Origin: BMS3BBIN04 sp964552465
Lineage (GTDB): Bacteria; Electryoneota; Electryoneia; Electryoneales; Electryoneaceae
DNA length: 64,000 nt
Assembly: GCA_964552465.1 (NCBI GenBank)
Contig: CAZKGR010000002.1
Span: 226,532-290,531, forward strand
Direction: 5' to 3'
Shown: positions 33,010 to 42,924 of the stretch, one piece after another
Numbering within the stretch: the stretch's first letter is position 1
Layout: each line of letters begins with the position of its first letter
Position numbers and translations under genes: made by a program
The notes under the pieces: generated by a model
The model's input: the letters and a program-made list of their open reading frames with translations, nothing else
What the model was told of the DNA's origin: nothing
Database searches by the model: none

Positions 33010-33762
33010 ATGGTTGATTTGACAGGTAAAGCTGCACTTGTTACCGGGGGTACACGTGGCATCGGACGCGCAATTGCGATCCGTTTGGCTAAACAAGGTT
33101 GCAATGTCGCTGTCAACTACATGCGCAACCGTAAGGCTGCCGCTGAAGCGGTTGAATTGATTGAAGCAGAAGGCGTAAAGGCGAAGGCTTACCGGGCGAA
33201 TGTGGGCAATGAGGAAGATCTGCATTCCATGTTTACCGAGTTCAAGGAAGATTTCGGACGGATTGATATTCTTATATCAAATGCAGCTTCCGGCGTGCTC
33301 AAACCAGCGATGGAGCTGACCCGCCGTCATTGGAGCTGGACGCTTGATATAAACGCCGCGACTTTGTTGCACCTTGTCCAGCATTCAGTTCCATTGATGC
33401 AGGATGGAGGCAAAGTCATTGCCATTTCATCGCTCGGTTCTGTACGTGCGCTTCCGAACTATGCCGCTGTCGGTGCTTCAAAAGCTGCGCTGGAATCACT
33501 TGTCAGGCACTTGTCTGTTGAGCTGGCACCACAGAATATCAATGTCAATACGCTGTCTGCAGGAGTAGTGGATACCGAAGCGTTGAAACACTTTCCGAAT
33601 CGGGAACAGATGCTTGGAAGCAGTGAGGACAAGACGCCAGCCGGACGTCTGGTCACTCCGGAAGATGTCGCGGATGTTGCGCTGTTCATGGTCAGCGATT
33701 ACTCTCAAATGATTCATGGGACCACAATCACGGTTGATGGTGGTTATCACGTCGTCGCGTGA
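33010..33762 (+). CDS. fabL: SDR reductase, probable FabL-type enoyl-ACP reductase
   Basis: The 250-residue protein is a classical-size short-chain dehydrogenase. It has the nucleotide motif TGGTRGIG near residue 12 and SNAASGVLKP. The catalytic Tyr151 and Lys158 are spaced Y-X6-K (YAAVGASK), the spacing of enoyl reductases rather than Y-X3-K. Together with MELTRRHWSWTLDINA and DTEALKHFPNRE this closely follows Bacillus FabL (enoyl-ACP reductase III, NADPH-dependent). It would carry out the last step of fatty-acid elongation. The start has GAGGAG 6 nt upstream. Other SDR activities cannot be excluded. Confidence 0.82.
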   Translation: MVDLTGKAALVTGGTRGIGRAIAIRLAKQGCNVAVNYMRNRKAAAEAVELIEAEGVKAKAYRANVGNEEDLHSMFTEFKEDFGRIDILISNAASGVLKPAMELTRRHWSWTLDINAATLLHLVQHSVPLMQDGGKVIAISSLGSVRALPNYAAVGASKAALESLVRHLSVELAPQNINVNTLSAGVVDTEALKHFPNREQMLGSSEDKTPAGRLVTPEDVADVALFMVSDYSQMIHGTTITVDGGYHVVA

Positions 33763-33939
33763 TCACTCGTAACGTTTGGCCTGTTGATCAAGTCATATGG
33801 GACACGCACGCCTCTTGACCAAGTTTATTGCAACTGATCGGGGCTGGAGGGAGTAAGCAGAATGGTACCTGCTTACCCTGAATCGAGTTTACGTATTGGG
33901 CAGCATCCCAAGATACTTTTGATTGTACTGGAGATACGC

Positions 33940-35706
33940 ATGCACATTCGCACCACACGCCATTTCCTGTCTGGCATGATGGTCTTGTCACTTCTGATCG
34001 TCTTCCCGCTTTTCGCACAGCCAGTAGAGACACCCGACGCCGAGTTGCAGAACCAACAAATCACGCCAGATGATACCCAGGAAAAGATGGATATGATCCG
34101 CGCCATCCGTGAAAACGTGGGACTTTTCGGCGAGATATACCGCCAGGTTAATATGCGCTACGTTGACCAGGTGGAACCGGAAGAGTTCATGAAGGCGGGC
34201 ATTAAAGGCATGCTGGCTACACTGGACCCGTACACCGATTTCATCGAGCAGGAATCATCCGATGACCTGCGCATTCTCTCAGAAGGCGAATATGGCGGAG
34301 TGGGACTGCAAATCGGAACACGCGGAACTCACCGTGTACTGACCGTAATCAGCCCCATTGAAGGCACTCCAGCGTGGCGCCTCGGCATTCGTGCCGGTGA
34401 CCAGATCCTGTTCATTGAGGATGAATCCACTGAAGGTTTCACCACGTCAGATGCGGCGTCCAAACTCCGCGGTCCGGCTGGAACGAAGGTGCGGGTCAAG
34501 ATCAACCGCTACGGAGTCGATGAACTGCTCGAATACACAATCACCCGCGAACGCATCGAAGTGAATGATGTCAGCTATGCTGGGATGATCGACGAAGGCA
34601 TCGGTTATGTTCGCCTGACACGATTCAGCCGTTCGGCAGGCGATGAAGTCCGCCAGGCGATCCATGATCTGAAGGAGCAGGGGAACCTGCAAAGTCTGGT
34701 ACTTGATCTGCGTTCAAATCCGGGCGGACTGCTGCCGGAAGCGATCGCTGTTGCCGAAAATTTCCTCGAGGCTGGTGAACCGATTGTTTCAACGCAGGGA
34801 CGTTTGCCACGAACAAACAACAGCTACGCTGCCCAGCAACCACCGACGCTTGATACAGAAATTCCATTAGTCGTGCTGATCAATGGCGGTTCGGCTTCGG
34901 CGAGTGAAATCGTTTCAGGTGCAGTTCAGGATCTTGATCGAGGTGTAGTCATTGGTCGGACTTCGTTTGGTAAGGGTCTGGTTCAGAACGTGATCAACTT
35001 CAAAGACGGTACCGCGCTACGTGTGACCACTGCGAAGTATTACACACCATCAGGACGTCTGATTCAGAAAACAGATTACTTCAACGATAACGAGGCGATC
35101 ATTACGTCCGAACTGGACGTCATCTCCGATACGCTATTTCACACGTCCAGCGGACGTGAAGTCATCGCGCACGGTGGCATAGTTCCCGACATCGAGATCG
35201 AAGGCGAGGACGTCGGCGAACTCACGCTCGCCCTGTGGCGACAGGACATGTTCTTCGACTATGTCAGCCATTACTTGGATCAAAATCCCGAACAGAGCCA
35301 ATGGCGGGGAATGGGTGAAGAGCTTTACAGCAGCTTCGTTACCCACATGGACACAGTTGAGTTCGAATTCGAGACTGAACTGCAAAACCGAATCATGGAT
35401 TTGCATACGTCCATGGAAACAGTTGCCGACAGTACCATATACCTCGATCTGATTACCGAGCTCGAGACCCTCGCAGCGAACGAGTACAATGGCCTTCTGG
35501 AACGTGAACATGAAGAAATTAGTGACCGTCTGTTGATTGAACTTGCAGCGGCATTGGAAGGTAGCGCGGGTAGGACACAGGCTTCACTCGAAATTGACCC
35601 GGACATCATGAAGGCGATTGAAATATTGCAGGATGAAGAGTTGTATTCGTCAGTATTGGCGGGGACATTCGCTGTTGTCGAACCTACTATTGACGGAGAA
35701 CAATAG
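33940..35706 (+). CDS. S41 carboxy-terminal processing protease (Ctp/Prc family)
   Basis: From the ATG at 33940 (GGAG about 8 nt upstream) the product has 588 residues. A signal peptide or anchor (about 1-27) leads to an N-terminal helical part, a PDZ domain (about 90-180), and the S41 domain with the Ser/Lys dyad: Ser320 in GSASASE and Lys345 in SFGKGLVQ, spaced as in CtpA. About 190 residues follow the protease core, longer than in the simplest family members. It likely trims or degrades envelope proteins in the periplasm. An earlier in-frame ATG at 33862 would spoil the signal peptide. Confidence 0.9.
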   Translation: MHIRTTRHFLSGMMVLSLLIVFPLFAQPVETPDAELQNQQITPDDTQEKMDMIRAIRENVGLFGEIYRQVNMRYVDQVEPEEFMKAGIKGMLATLDPYTDFIEQESSDDLRILSEGEYGGVGLQIGTRGTHRVLTVISPIEGTPAWRLGIRAGDQILFIEDESTEGFTTSDAASKLRGPAGTKVRVKINRYGVDELLEYTITRERIEVNDVSYAGMIDEGIGYVRLTRFSRSAGDEVRQAIHDLKEQGNLQSLVLDLRSNPGGLLPEAIAVAENFLEAGEPIVSTQGRLPRTNNSYAAQQPPTLDTEIPLVVLINGGSASASEIVSGAVQDLDRGVVIGRTSFGKGLVQNVINFKDGTALRVTTAKYYTPSGRLIQKTDYFNDNEAIITSELDVISDTLFHTSSGREVIAHGGIVPDIEIEGEDVGELTLALWRQDMFFDYVSHYLDQNPEQSQWRGMGEELYSSFVTHMDTVEFEFETELQNRIMDLHTSMETVADSTIYLDLITELETLAANEYNGLLEREHEEISDRLLIELAAALEGSAGRTQASLEIDPDIMKAIEILQDEELYSSVLAGTFAVVEPTIDGEQ

Positions 35707-35736
35707 AATCCTGTTCATCGATGTATAATATTGAGA

Positions 35737-35766
35737 AAGGGACACTTACAGGAGTAAGTGTCCCTT
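35737..35766. terminator. Rho-independent terminator
   Basis: A 12-bp stem AAGGGACACTTA / TAAGTGTCCCTT with a 6-nt loop runs into TTGTATC. It lies 30 nt past the protease stop and may also serve the convergent lipoprotein gene. Confidence 0.8.
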
Positions 35767-35801
35767 TTGTATCTAAGTGCTTCTATGCAACACTCCAACA
35801 T

Positions 35802-36893
35802 TCAGTTCTGATCTGATCCGCTATCAGCTGCGCTAGTCGTTGCCGTTTCCGGTTCCGGTTCAAATGGATTCGGAACACCGTTCCATTCAACAACCTTGAA
35901 ACCGAATGGCATCTTTATGTTTTCGAATACGTTGTATTCCTTCTCCATCGCGATAGTGTAGGATAGGATATCCTCACGGATGGTAGTGAATGCCTCAGAC
36001 GAAATGGGGTTAGCTTCGGTAATCAAGAACCGTTCACCGTTGTATTTTGCTTTGATGGTGACATAATAATCGCGCTGATCAATCATGTAATGCCCGGCCA
36101 TCTCCAATTCATCACCAACGATTCGATATTGCACGCTGTTCTCGAGCAGGTCCACGTACAATCCCATCAACTCCGGGTTGGATAGCTGATCACGTAAGGC
36201 CCGAGCATCGTAAAGTGTGCCATACCGTTCAGTCCAAGTAACGTACGTTTTCAACCCCGGGAGGGTCCAGTCACGGTTGGCTACAGCATGGCGGACATAC
36301 GCAATAAACTCATCGTTATCAATCAATTCACCGGGTCGGATCTTGGTGCCGACAGTTGGCAGATAGAGGATGAAATTTTTCAACAAGCTGGGCGCGGACA
36401 TCCTATAATCCTGGATCTCGCATAACGACCTGGTTTCGTAGAACCACATCGGGTCATCCCAGCCCCAGTTCCACAACTTGATCTCAAATTCATGCTCATA
36501 AAATTCGGTGAAGCCGTCTGTATTGGAAGACCAATAGGAATAGGGCGAATGATCATGCGCCGGTTTATACATGCCAGGGATCGTCATAATTGGGTCGTGG
36601 CGGTCGGTGGACCAATCCACCGAAACGAGAAAATCTGGTCGATTCTCGCTTCGTTGATATCCCTTATTCTCGAGCATGGTTTGCAGATAACGCTGTAAAT
36701 ACCCTTCGATAAGAACGCTTCCCTTCGTGCCTCGCGGTTTGAACGTGAAGGTTTTGTATTCCTTCAACGAATCCGACATCGGTTCGTTGGCGATGTACAA
36801 TGGCTTTGGAATGACCCGAAGGTCAGATGTGCAAGAAGCGAACAGCAACGCCATCAGCAACAGGATCAGAATGCGGGATCCATGCTTCATCAT
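35802..36893 (-). CDS. Lipoprotein, possibly DUF4136-like
   Basis: The 363-residue protein starts with a lipoprotein signal (MALLFASC; lipidated Cys at about residue 21). The first half, with YKTFTFKPRG, LIEGYLQRYLQTMLENKGYQ and DFLVSVDWS, has the pattern of DUF4136-like envelope lipoproteins, in which a conserved N-terminal strand is followed by a helix bearing the ENKGY-type motif. The C-terminal half is not recognised. Location would be the outer or inner membrane facing the periplasm. Function unknown; the family assignment is tentative. Confidence 0.65.
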   Translation of the reverse strand: MMKHGSRILILLLMALLFASCTSDLRVIPKPLYIANEPMSDSLKEYKTFTFKPRGTKGSVLIEGYLQRYLQTMLENKGYQRSENRPDFLVSVDWSTDRHDPIMTIPGMYKPAHDHSPYSYWSSNTDGFTEFYEHEFEIKLWNWGWDDPMWFYETRSLCEIQDYRMSAPSLLKNFILYLPTVGTKIRPGELIDNDEFIAYVRHAVANRDWTLPGLKTYVTWTERYGTLYDARALRDQLSNPELMGLYVDLLENSVQYRIVGDELEMAGHYMIDQRDYYVTIKAKYNGERFLITEANPISSEAFTTIREDILSYTIAMEKEYNVFENIKMPFGFKVVEWNGVPNPFEPEPETATTSAADSGSDQN

Positions 36894-37056
36894 ACTCTCC
36901 CGAGCGGGTTGACCATTTAGTGCGAACTTCGCAAACCTTACGGTTTCTTTTGATGTAAAACCAGAGTACGTTTCTCTTGATACGTATCATGACAATGTAA
37001 TCAACGATCCGGACCATGCGATGGTAGTTCGGATCGGAACCCTTCAGCAAGAGACG

Positions 37057-38511
37057 ATGCCCATGAGCCTGGAACCTCCAGACACCAATCTCAGACATCA
37101 CCTGACACGTATCGTATCAACTATTGGACCCGCATCCACATCCGAGGAAAGCATTCGCAGCCTGCTCGATGCCGGAACTAATGTCTTCCGGCTCAATTGC
37201 AGCCACGGAACCCAAGACGAGCACCAAGCATCCATCACTCGAATTCGTAACCTGACCGACAATGAGGACCGATCTCCTGCCATCCTGCTCGACATTCCAG
37301 GTCCAAAACTGCGGGTCGGACGAGTGCAGGATGATCGCGCCCAACTCATGGAAGATCAGGAGTTCACGTTACGTGTTGCAGATGATGCACCAGGTAGTTC
37401 CTCAGGCGTTGGCTTTGAAAGCAATGGTTGGCATCTATCAATCAAACCCGGTGAACGAGTTCTCCTTGGTGATGGTGATATGGAACTCGAGGTGATAGAT
37501 GTATCGGACACCAGCATTCAGACCAGAGTCAGAACATCCGGTGAGATACGTTCGCGACAGGGCTTGAACTTTCCCGACACGGATCTTGAACTCGCAGCCG
37601 TTACGGACGAAGACTGGGACCATATCGCGTTCGGACTCGAGCAGGGAGTTGATGCCATAGCGCTGTCATTCGTCCAAGGGCCAGAAGATCTGATCGCGGT
37701 GCGACGGTTCATGCAACGCAAGGGTGATTCCGGACCGCTGCTGATCGCCAAGATCGAAACGCCGAAAGCAATTGAAAACATTCGCGAAATCCTGCAACGA
37801 TGTGACGGCGTAATGGTCGCACGAGGCGACCTCGGTATATCCATGCCCATCGAACAAATTCCGGTGATTCAGAAACGCATCATCCAGATGGCACGTGAGC
37901 AGCATCGGTTCGTGATTACCGCCACCCAGATGCTGGAGTCGATGACGCACGCGATCCGTCCTACACGTGCTGAGGCAACGGACGTTGCCAACGCTGTTTA
38001 CGATGGGACCGATGCGGTTATGCTCTCCGGCGAAACGGCCATCGGCAAACATCCAGCATTGGTCGTGAAGACGATGCGCAACATCCTGCTCGCCACTGAA
38101 CCATCGGTTGATCTGGTATCGCTGAAAGAGGTGAGGTCCACTGTCGATGATGCGATCACGCTCGCGGTCAAGGAACTCGCCAATCAGCTTGATACAAAGG
38201 CAGTGCTCGCACCGATCAGCAGCGGATCGACCGCGCTGCGTCTCTCGCGGCAACGGATGGGTGTGCCGATCATCGTCGGAACCATCAACGAGTTCACTGC
38301 CCGGCGGCTCGTTTTCTACCAGGGAGTGTTCCCCTTCTGCGTCGATCCGGGATTAGGAATGAAAGAGACCATCGAAGTTCTGATCGATAACGCAAAAGCA
38401 GCTGAATTCGTTGGAGAGGGTGAACGTGTCCTGCTCAGCGGTGGACTACCAGTGGAAAAAGCGGGTCGGACAAACTTCATCCGTGCGATGACAATTGGTG
38501 ATGACATCTGA
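37057..38511 (+). CDS. pyk: Pyruvate kinase
   Basis: The 484-residue protein (from the ATG at 37057; an ATG at 37021 would add 12) is a complete pyruvate kinase, converting PEP and ADP to pyruvate and ATP. Visible are TRIVSTIGPASTSEE, FRLNCSHGT, LDIPGPKLRVG, the Lys region LLIAKIETPKAIENI, MVARGDLGI, the active-site VITATQMLESM and MLSGETAIGKHP. The C-terminal allosteric domain is present (about 370-484). The start is not well fixed by a ribosome binding site. It is followed after 15 nt by the outer-membrane protein gene, probably in one transcript. Confidence 0.94.
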   Translation: MPMSLEPPDTNLRHHLTRIVSTIGPASTSEESIRSLLDAGTNVFRLNCSHGTQDEHQASITRIRNLTDNEDRSPAILLDIPGPKLRVGRVQDDRAQLMEDQEFTLRVADDAPGSSSGVGFESNGWHLSIKPGERVLLGDGDMELEVIDVSDTSIQTRVRTSGEIRSRQGLNFPDTDLELAAVTDEDWDHIAFGLEQGVDAIALSFVQGPEDLIAVRRFMQRKGDSGPLLIAKIETPKAIENIREILQRCDGVMVARGDLGISMPIEQIPVIQKRIIQMAREQHRFVITATQMLESMTHAIRPTRAEATDVANAVYDGTDAVMLSGETAIGKHPALVVKTMRNILLATEPSVDLVSLKEVRSTVDDAITLAVKELANQLDTKAVLAPISSGSTALRLSRQRMGVPIIVGTINEFTARRLVFYQGVFPFCVDPGLGMKETIEVLIDNAKAAEFVGEGERVLLSGGLPVEKAGRTNFIRAMTIGDDI

Positions 38512-38526
38512 TTCGAGGGACAGACG

Positions 38527-39771
38527 ATGAACAGCGAAACACGGTTCAAATTCGCAGCTACACTTGCTACCATCGTTACAATAGTGCTTCTGATCCCGAC
38601 GCTGACATTCGCACAGTTCTACGACTATCAGCCGGTCGGCGCACGGTCAATCGGCATGGGCGGGACTGGGGTCGCATCCGCACGTGGCGGTGAAGCCATC
38701 TACCACAATCCAGCGCTGATGGGGTGGAATGAGACCTATGAGTTGTCATTGTCCTTTCGCGGCAGGTGGGACGAGATCATCAGACCGTCTTCTCGATATG
38801 ATGAAGGCAATCATTTGGGAACACATCTGGCCAGCTTGGTTGTACCAATGTCATTCAAAGACAACATGATCTCGCTGGGTATAGCTCACAGCCGACCGAT
38901 CGACCCGGTTCTGGACACCGAGAGCTGGGGTGGCGGAATAGATATGTATTCCCCAGCACTATCCATTCGCGTACATGACAGGGTGCGGCTCGGTACTGCG
39001 ATAAACTTCTGGACTGGTTCTATTCACTTTGATGGCACTCAAATAGGTCCGGTGACGCCAGGGGGGTGGGTTAATCCAAGACCAGATGAGGTCAACTACG
39101 AGGGACTCAATACAACAATCGGCGGTCTGTTCACCCTGCTCGAATACTACCAAATGCACAAGCTGTATCTGGGAGCGACGCTGCGGACAGGCTTCAATCT
39201 GGAATCAAAGAATGGTACCCTGTTGGCGATGGCCGGGGAACAAATCGGCAACAAAGAGAATTCAATCCATGAGGTTCCCGCATCCGTTGGAATCGGTTTG
39301 GCATGGATTATTCATAACCGGACCACCATATCATTGGATATCGCACGTAATAGCATGAATCAGGACTTTCATGAAGCTGCCAGAGAATTGCTTCCCGAGG
39401 ACGAAACCGTTCCTGACTGGATGAAATTCAATCAATCCATGACTCACTTCAGCATTGGCAGTGAATACGTGCTTGATTTGGGAAAAGAGCAGATCCCCTT
39501 GCGTATGGGATTTGCCTACTATGACACACCTTTCAAGAACAAGAACGGGTCTTCTGTCAAGGCCGAAGCGTTAAGCATTGGCGCAGGGTTGGATACTGGC
39601 GTTATTCGCTTTGACTTCGCGTACAAATTGAACGTTTTCGTTCAACACGCTGAGAGCTACGTCTATTATTATGACGACAGTCCGTACTTGGCTGCGCACG
39701 GTACTCATGTCAGCTACAAATTCAGGAGTCTGTACGTGAGTGCTACGGTAAACTTCGATGACATCTGGTAG
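38527..39771 (+). CDS. FadL/PorV-like outer-membrane beta-barrel protein
   Basis: The 414-residue protein has a signal peptide ending near residue 30 (LTFAQ). It then shows the PorV/FadL/UPF0164 start signature GARSIGMGGTGVASARGG followed by EAIYHNPAL. Alternating strands continue to a C-terminus ending SATVNFDDIW, fitting a 14-strand-type barrel. In Bacteroidota a relative, PorV, delivers T9SS cargo to the attachment complex, while FadL members pass hydrophobic compounds. GAGGGAC precedes the start, 15 nt after pyk. Whether it is a T9SS part or a channel cannot be settled from sequence. Confidence 0.72.
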   Translation: MNSETRFKFAATLATIVTIVLLIPTLTFAQFYDYQPVGARSIGMGGTGVASARGGEAIYHNPALMGWNETYELSLSFRGRWDEIIRPSSRYDEGNHLGTHLASLVVPMSFKDNMISLGIAHSRPIDPVLDTESWGGGIDMYSPALSIRVHDRVRLGTAINFWTGSIHFDGTQIGPVTPGGWVNPRPDEVNYEGLNTTIGGLFTLLEYYQMHKLYLGATLRTGFNLESKNGTLLAMAGEQIGNKENSIHEVPASVGIGLAWIIHNRTTISLDIARNSMNQDFHEAARELLPEDETVPDWMKFNQSMTHFSIGSEYVLDLGKEQIPLRMGFAYYDTPFKNKNGSSVKAEALSIGAGLDTGVIRFDFAYKLNVFVQHAESYVYYYDDSPYLAAHGTHVSYKFRSLYVSATVNFDDIW

Positions 39772-39839
39772 ACTAACCAGACCCTGGCTGGTTGAACGGC
39801 CTATAGCATAACTGGATTCACAACTATACCTTCATTCGC

Positions 39840-41312
39840 ATGTTCGCAAAGATCCGACAGCTGCTGAAAGAATCGGTCATCTACGGCATGGGCACCATCG
39901 CTGCCCGTGCGGTGAGTTTCCTCCTGTTGCCGTATTACTCCCACCTGATGCCGACGGAAGAGTACGGGATCTACGCTTTGTACATGCTGTTGGTGACGAT
40001 ACTCCAGCCGATCTACATCCATGGGATGGACATCGCGTACCTGCGCTATTCAACGGATGCGAGTAAAACAGATCAGAAACGGCATCTCGGATCGATGCTG
40101 GTCCACTCCTTCCTGATCGGTGGTCCGATAACGGTCGCACTCTACTTCTTTGCGCCAGCCGTATCCAATCTGTTTGTTGCTGATGCCGGGCAGCTCGGCG
40201 TTATCCTGACACGTATATCCGGCCTGATCATCCTGATCGATACGCTCGGCGCGCACATCTACAACTGGCTGCGAATCAAGAACAGGGCGGCAGCCTTCTC
40301 GGCGATCCGAATCGTCAACGTTGTCGTCAACATTGGCCTCAACATCCTTTTTGTCGGCGCATTCGGCTGGGGTGTACTCGGAGCCTTCTGGGCCTTCCTC
40401 GGTGCGTCTGTCGTTGTCCTGCTTTCGCTGATGGTGATTGCGTGGCGCGAAATCTCCCTCGGCTGGAGCTGGCCGATGGTTAAAGAGTGGCTGATCTTCG
40501 GTCTGCCCAACTTGCCTAGCCAACTGTTCATGGTCGCCATCGAGTTCAGCGATCGAAGGTGGATCGAACACTACATGGGTCTTGAGGACGCTGGCATCTA
40601 TTCCGCCGGCTACCGCGTCGCGATGCTGATGAGTATGATCGCGCAGGCATTCCGTTATGCGTGGCAACCGTTCTTCCTGAAGACGGCCAAGGACGATGAT
40701 GCCAAGCCACTGTTCGCTCGCGTTCTGACATATTACGTCCTGTTCACCGGTTGGGTGTGGATAGCGTGCGCATTCTTCTTGCCCACCTTGTTGAAACTCC
40801 CGATCCCCGGACTCGGAGAAGACGGGGGAGTGGGACACCTGATCAACTCGGCATACTGGGCCGGATTCCAGGTTGTACCGATTGTCATGCTCGCGCATGT
40901 TTTCAACGGCATTTACGCGAACATGATGGTCGGCGTGTACATCGAGAAGAAGACGAAGATCATCCCGGTCGCGATTGGTGTCGCAGCAGTGATCAACATC
41001 GCCGGGAATGGGCTGCTGATCCCAATCTACGGCTACATGGCCAGTGCGTGGCTGACGGTAGTCAGCTATGTTGTGATGACCGCAATCCTGTTCGCATACA
41101 TTCGGCGCAAATATCACGTGCCTTACGAATGGCCCCGCATCATCCGCATCGCAGCAACTGTCGGTGCGTTTTATGGCATCGTGCAACCGTTCGATGGGAT
41201 TGGTGGGATGTGGCTGCGTATCGGAGTGCTGCTGTTCCTACCAGTGCTGTGGTGGTACTACATCCTGAACGATGAAGAACGAGAAGGCATCATCCGTAAA
41301 ATGGGGTGGTGA
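39840..41312 (+). CDS. Polysaccharide/oligosaccharide flippase (Wzx, MOP superfamily)
   Basis: The 490-residue protein is very hydrophobic, with about 12-14 predicted membrane helices. Its N-terminal segment, with YGMGTIAARAVSFLLLPYYS and then HLMPTEEYG, is the classical start of Wzx-type flippases. A later part has ISLGWSWPMVKEWLIFGLP followed by NLPSQLF. It would move lipid-linked oligosaccharides across the inner membrane for O-antigen, capsule or exopolysaccharide. No glycan cluster surrounds it. The ATG at 39840 has no clear ribosome binding site. Confidence 0.88.
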   Translation: MFAKIRQLLKESVIYGMGTIAARAVSFLLLPYYSHLMPTEEYGIYALYMLLVTILQPIYIHGMDIAYLRYSTDASKTDQKRHLGSMLVHSFLIGGPITVALYFFAPAVSNLFVADAGQLGVILTRISGLIILIDTLGAHIYNWLRIKNRAAAFSAIRIVNVVVNIGLNILFVGAFGWGVLGAFWAFLGASVVVLLSLMVIAWREISLGWSWPMVKEWLIFGLPNLPSQLFMVAIEFSDRRWIEHYMGLEDAGIYSAGYRVAMLMSMIAQAFRYAWQPFFLKTAKDDDAKPLFARVLTYYVLFTGWVWIACAFFLPTLLKLPIPGLGEDGGVGHLINSAYWAGFQVVPIVMLAHVFNGIYANMMVGVYIEKKTKIIPVAIGVAAVINIAGNGLLIPIYGYMASAWLTVVSYVVMTAILFAYIRRKYHVPYEWPRIIRIAATVGAFYGIVQPFDGIGGMWLRIGVLLFLPVLWWYYILNDEEREGIIRKMGW

Positions 41313-41383
41313 GGAATGACAGCTCTGAGCTTTGAGCAAGTTCCTTACTACTAACAAAAGTCCGTTGAAATTCAAAAAAATCG

Positions 41384-41409
41384 GGGACACTTTCTTCTGA
41401 AAGTGTCCC
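41384..41409. terminator. Bidirectional terminator
   Basis: An 11-bp stem GGGACACTTTC / GAAAGTGTCCC with loop TTCT is followed on the minus strand by a run of seven T. It serves the M16 peptidase gene best and also closes the flippase gene. Confidence 0.8.
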
Positions 41410-41420
41410 TTACGTTTGCC

Positions 41421-41436
41421 CTTGCTTGCAAGCAAG
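41421..41436. repeat. Perfect 16-bp palindrome
   Basis: CTTGCTTGCAAGCAAG reads the same on both strands. Its 12-nt core CTTGCAAGCAAG recurs near the right end of the window. It may be part of a dispersed palindromic repeat. Confidence 0.4.
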
Positions 41437-41499
41437 GTTCATCAACCGTTAATCTTGAAATCATCCTTGCTGGCGAAGCCCGCAGGGGCACCTCAATGA

Positions 41500-42747
41500 T
41501 CAACCTGCCTTCGGAACCGTCCCATCCGGTAGAACTGTTGCAACGAGCAACTCACGATCAAACAGCAAGCTCGCGACATTCTGCACGTCATCTACTGTCA
41601 CTGCATCAATCCCACCCAACAGTTCATCCAGCGAAACGTACCGCTTGAGGTAGATCTCCATACGAGCGAGACGGTGCATCCGGGCCGCAGAACTCTCCAA
41701 TCCCATGGTCAATCCGCCCTTGAGCTGATTCTTTGCACGCTTCAACGCAGCCTTGCTGATCTGAACATCGACGAGCTTCTGTAACTCCTCACGGATCATC
41801 TTCTCAGCACGTTTGACCTGCTTTTCCTCAAGGCCAACATAGATACCGTACAGGCCGGAATCGTGGTAGGCTTCCTGGAACGGATAAACCGAGTAGGCCA
41901 GTCCTGATTTTTCACGTAGACGCTGAAATAATCGCGAGCTCATCCCGCCACCGAGGATAGTGTTCATCACGAAAAACGGATATCGTTCATCGGCAGCGTA
42001 CGATAGCCCCTTGCCACCAATCGTCAGGTGTGCCTGAACAATTGACTTGCGACGGTCGTGACGTTGGTCCTGCCTCGTTTTGGGCAGCTTGCGTGGTTTG
42101 AGTTTAGTTGATGCTTGGGGTAAGTCCAGCTTACGTGATACCAGCTTGACGAACTTGTCATGATCCACCGCGCCCGCTGCTGAGATGACCAGCCGGGAGG
42201 GCTGATAGCGGCGTGACCAGTAGTCAACCAGCGTGTCATGCGTAAACGATGAAACCGTAGCTCGTGTCCCGAGAATCGGACGTCCGAGTGGATGCTTGCC
42301 GAACAACAACCGGCTGAAGTCTTCGTGGACGACATCCTCTGGCGTGTCCTCATACCCAGCGATCTCTTCGATGACCACGCCCTGTTCGCGTTCAATCATC
42401 TTACCAGCGAACTGGGAATGGGATGCCATATCGGCCAATGTGTCCACCGCTAACGGCAGGAATTCGTCAAGTAGTGAGGCGTGATATGCAGTTAATTCCT
42501 TGCTGGTGAACGCGTTCAGATGTCCACCGACCTGTTCGATCTCACGAGCGATCTTTAATGCTGAGCGCTTCTTCGTGCCCTTGAACAGCATATGCTCGAG
42601 GAAATGGGAGATGCCGTTTTCGGCCGGAGTTTCGTCACGTGATCCGGTCTCAAACCAGAAACCGACTGCTGCACTGCGCACGTTGTCGATACGTTCGGTT
42701 ACGATGCGCGCCCCGTTGTCGAGTGTTGTCTTGTTGAATGGTTGCAT
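41500..42747 (-). CDS. M16-family zinc peptidase
   Basis: The 415-residue protein is a pitrilysin/processing-peptidase-type M16B enzyme. It carries the inverted zinc motif HFLEH (48-52) in NGISHFLEHMLFKGT, with a downstream glutamate in the EEIAGYEDTPED region as the likely third ligand, and a second, inactive-type domain in the C-terminal half. It has no signal peptide, so it acts in the cytoplasm or under the inner membrane. In many bacteria this gene follows pnp. Here a lipoprotein gene and two terminators separate them. No clear ribosome binding site precedes the ATG. Confidence 0.9.
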   Translation of the reverse strand: MQPFNKTTLDNGARIVTERIDNVRSAAVGFWFETGSRDETPAENGISHFLEHMLFKGTKKRSALKIAREIEQVGGHLNAFTSKELTAYHASLLDEFLPLAVDTLADMASHSQFAGKMIEREQGVVIEEIAGYEDTPEDVVHEDFSRLLFGKHPLGRPILGTRATVSSFTHDTLVDYWSRRYQPSRLVISAAGAVDHDKFVKLVSRKLDLPQASTKLKPRKLPKTRQDQRHDRRKSIVQAHLTIGGKGLSYAADERYPFFVMNTILGGGMSSRLFQRLREKSGLAYSVYPFQEAYHDSGLYGIYVGLEEKQVKRAEKMIREELQKLVDVQISKAALKRAKNQLKGGLTMGLESSAARMHRLARMEIYLKRYVSLDELLGGIDAVTVDDVQNVASLLFDRELLVATVLPDGTVPKAG

Positions 42748-42924
42748 GTTTATGAAAATGCGTCCTGTACGTTGAGTTGATCCCTGATGATACGGATGCT
42801 GGCTCCGACTTCAAGCGCTAATAAAAACAAAGAGAGCACACTGACAAGACGGGATTCTCACCGGTGCGAATAAATCACGTTATGCTGGCTGACAAGTTCC
42901 GAGCAGTGCTTCATCAAAATGAAA

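Noticed and set aside
40050..41186. A 378-codon open frame on the minus strand opposite the flippase gene
   Set aside because: Its translation is rich in His, Asp, Arg and Gln with no fold-like pattern. The membrane protein on the other strand explains the sequence.
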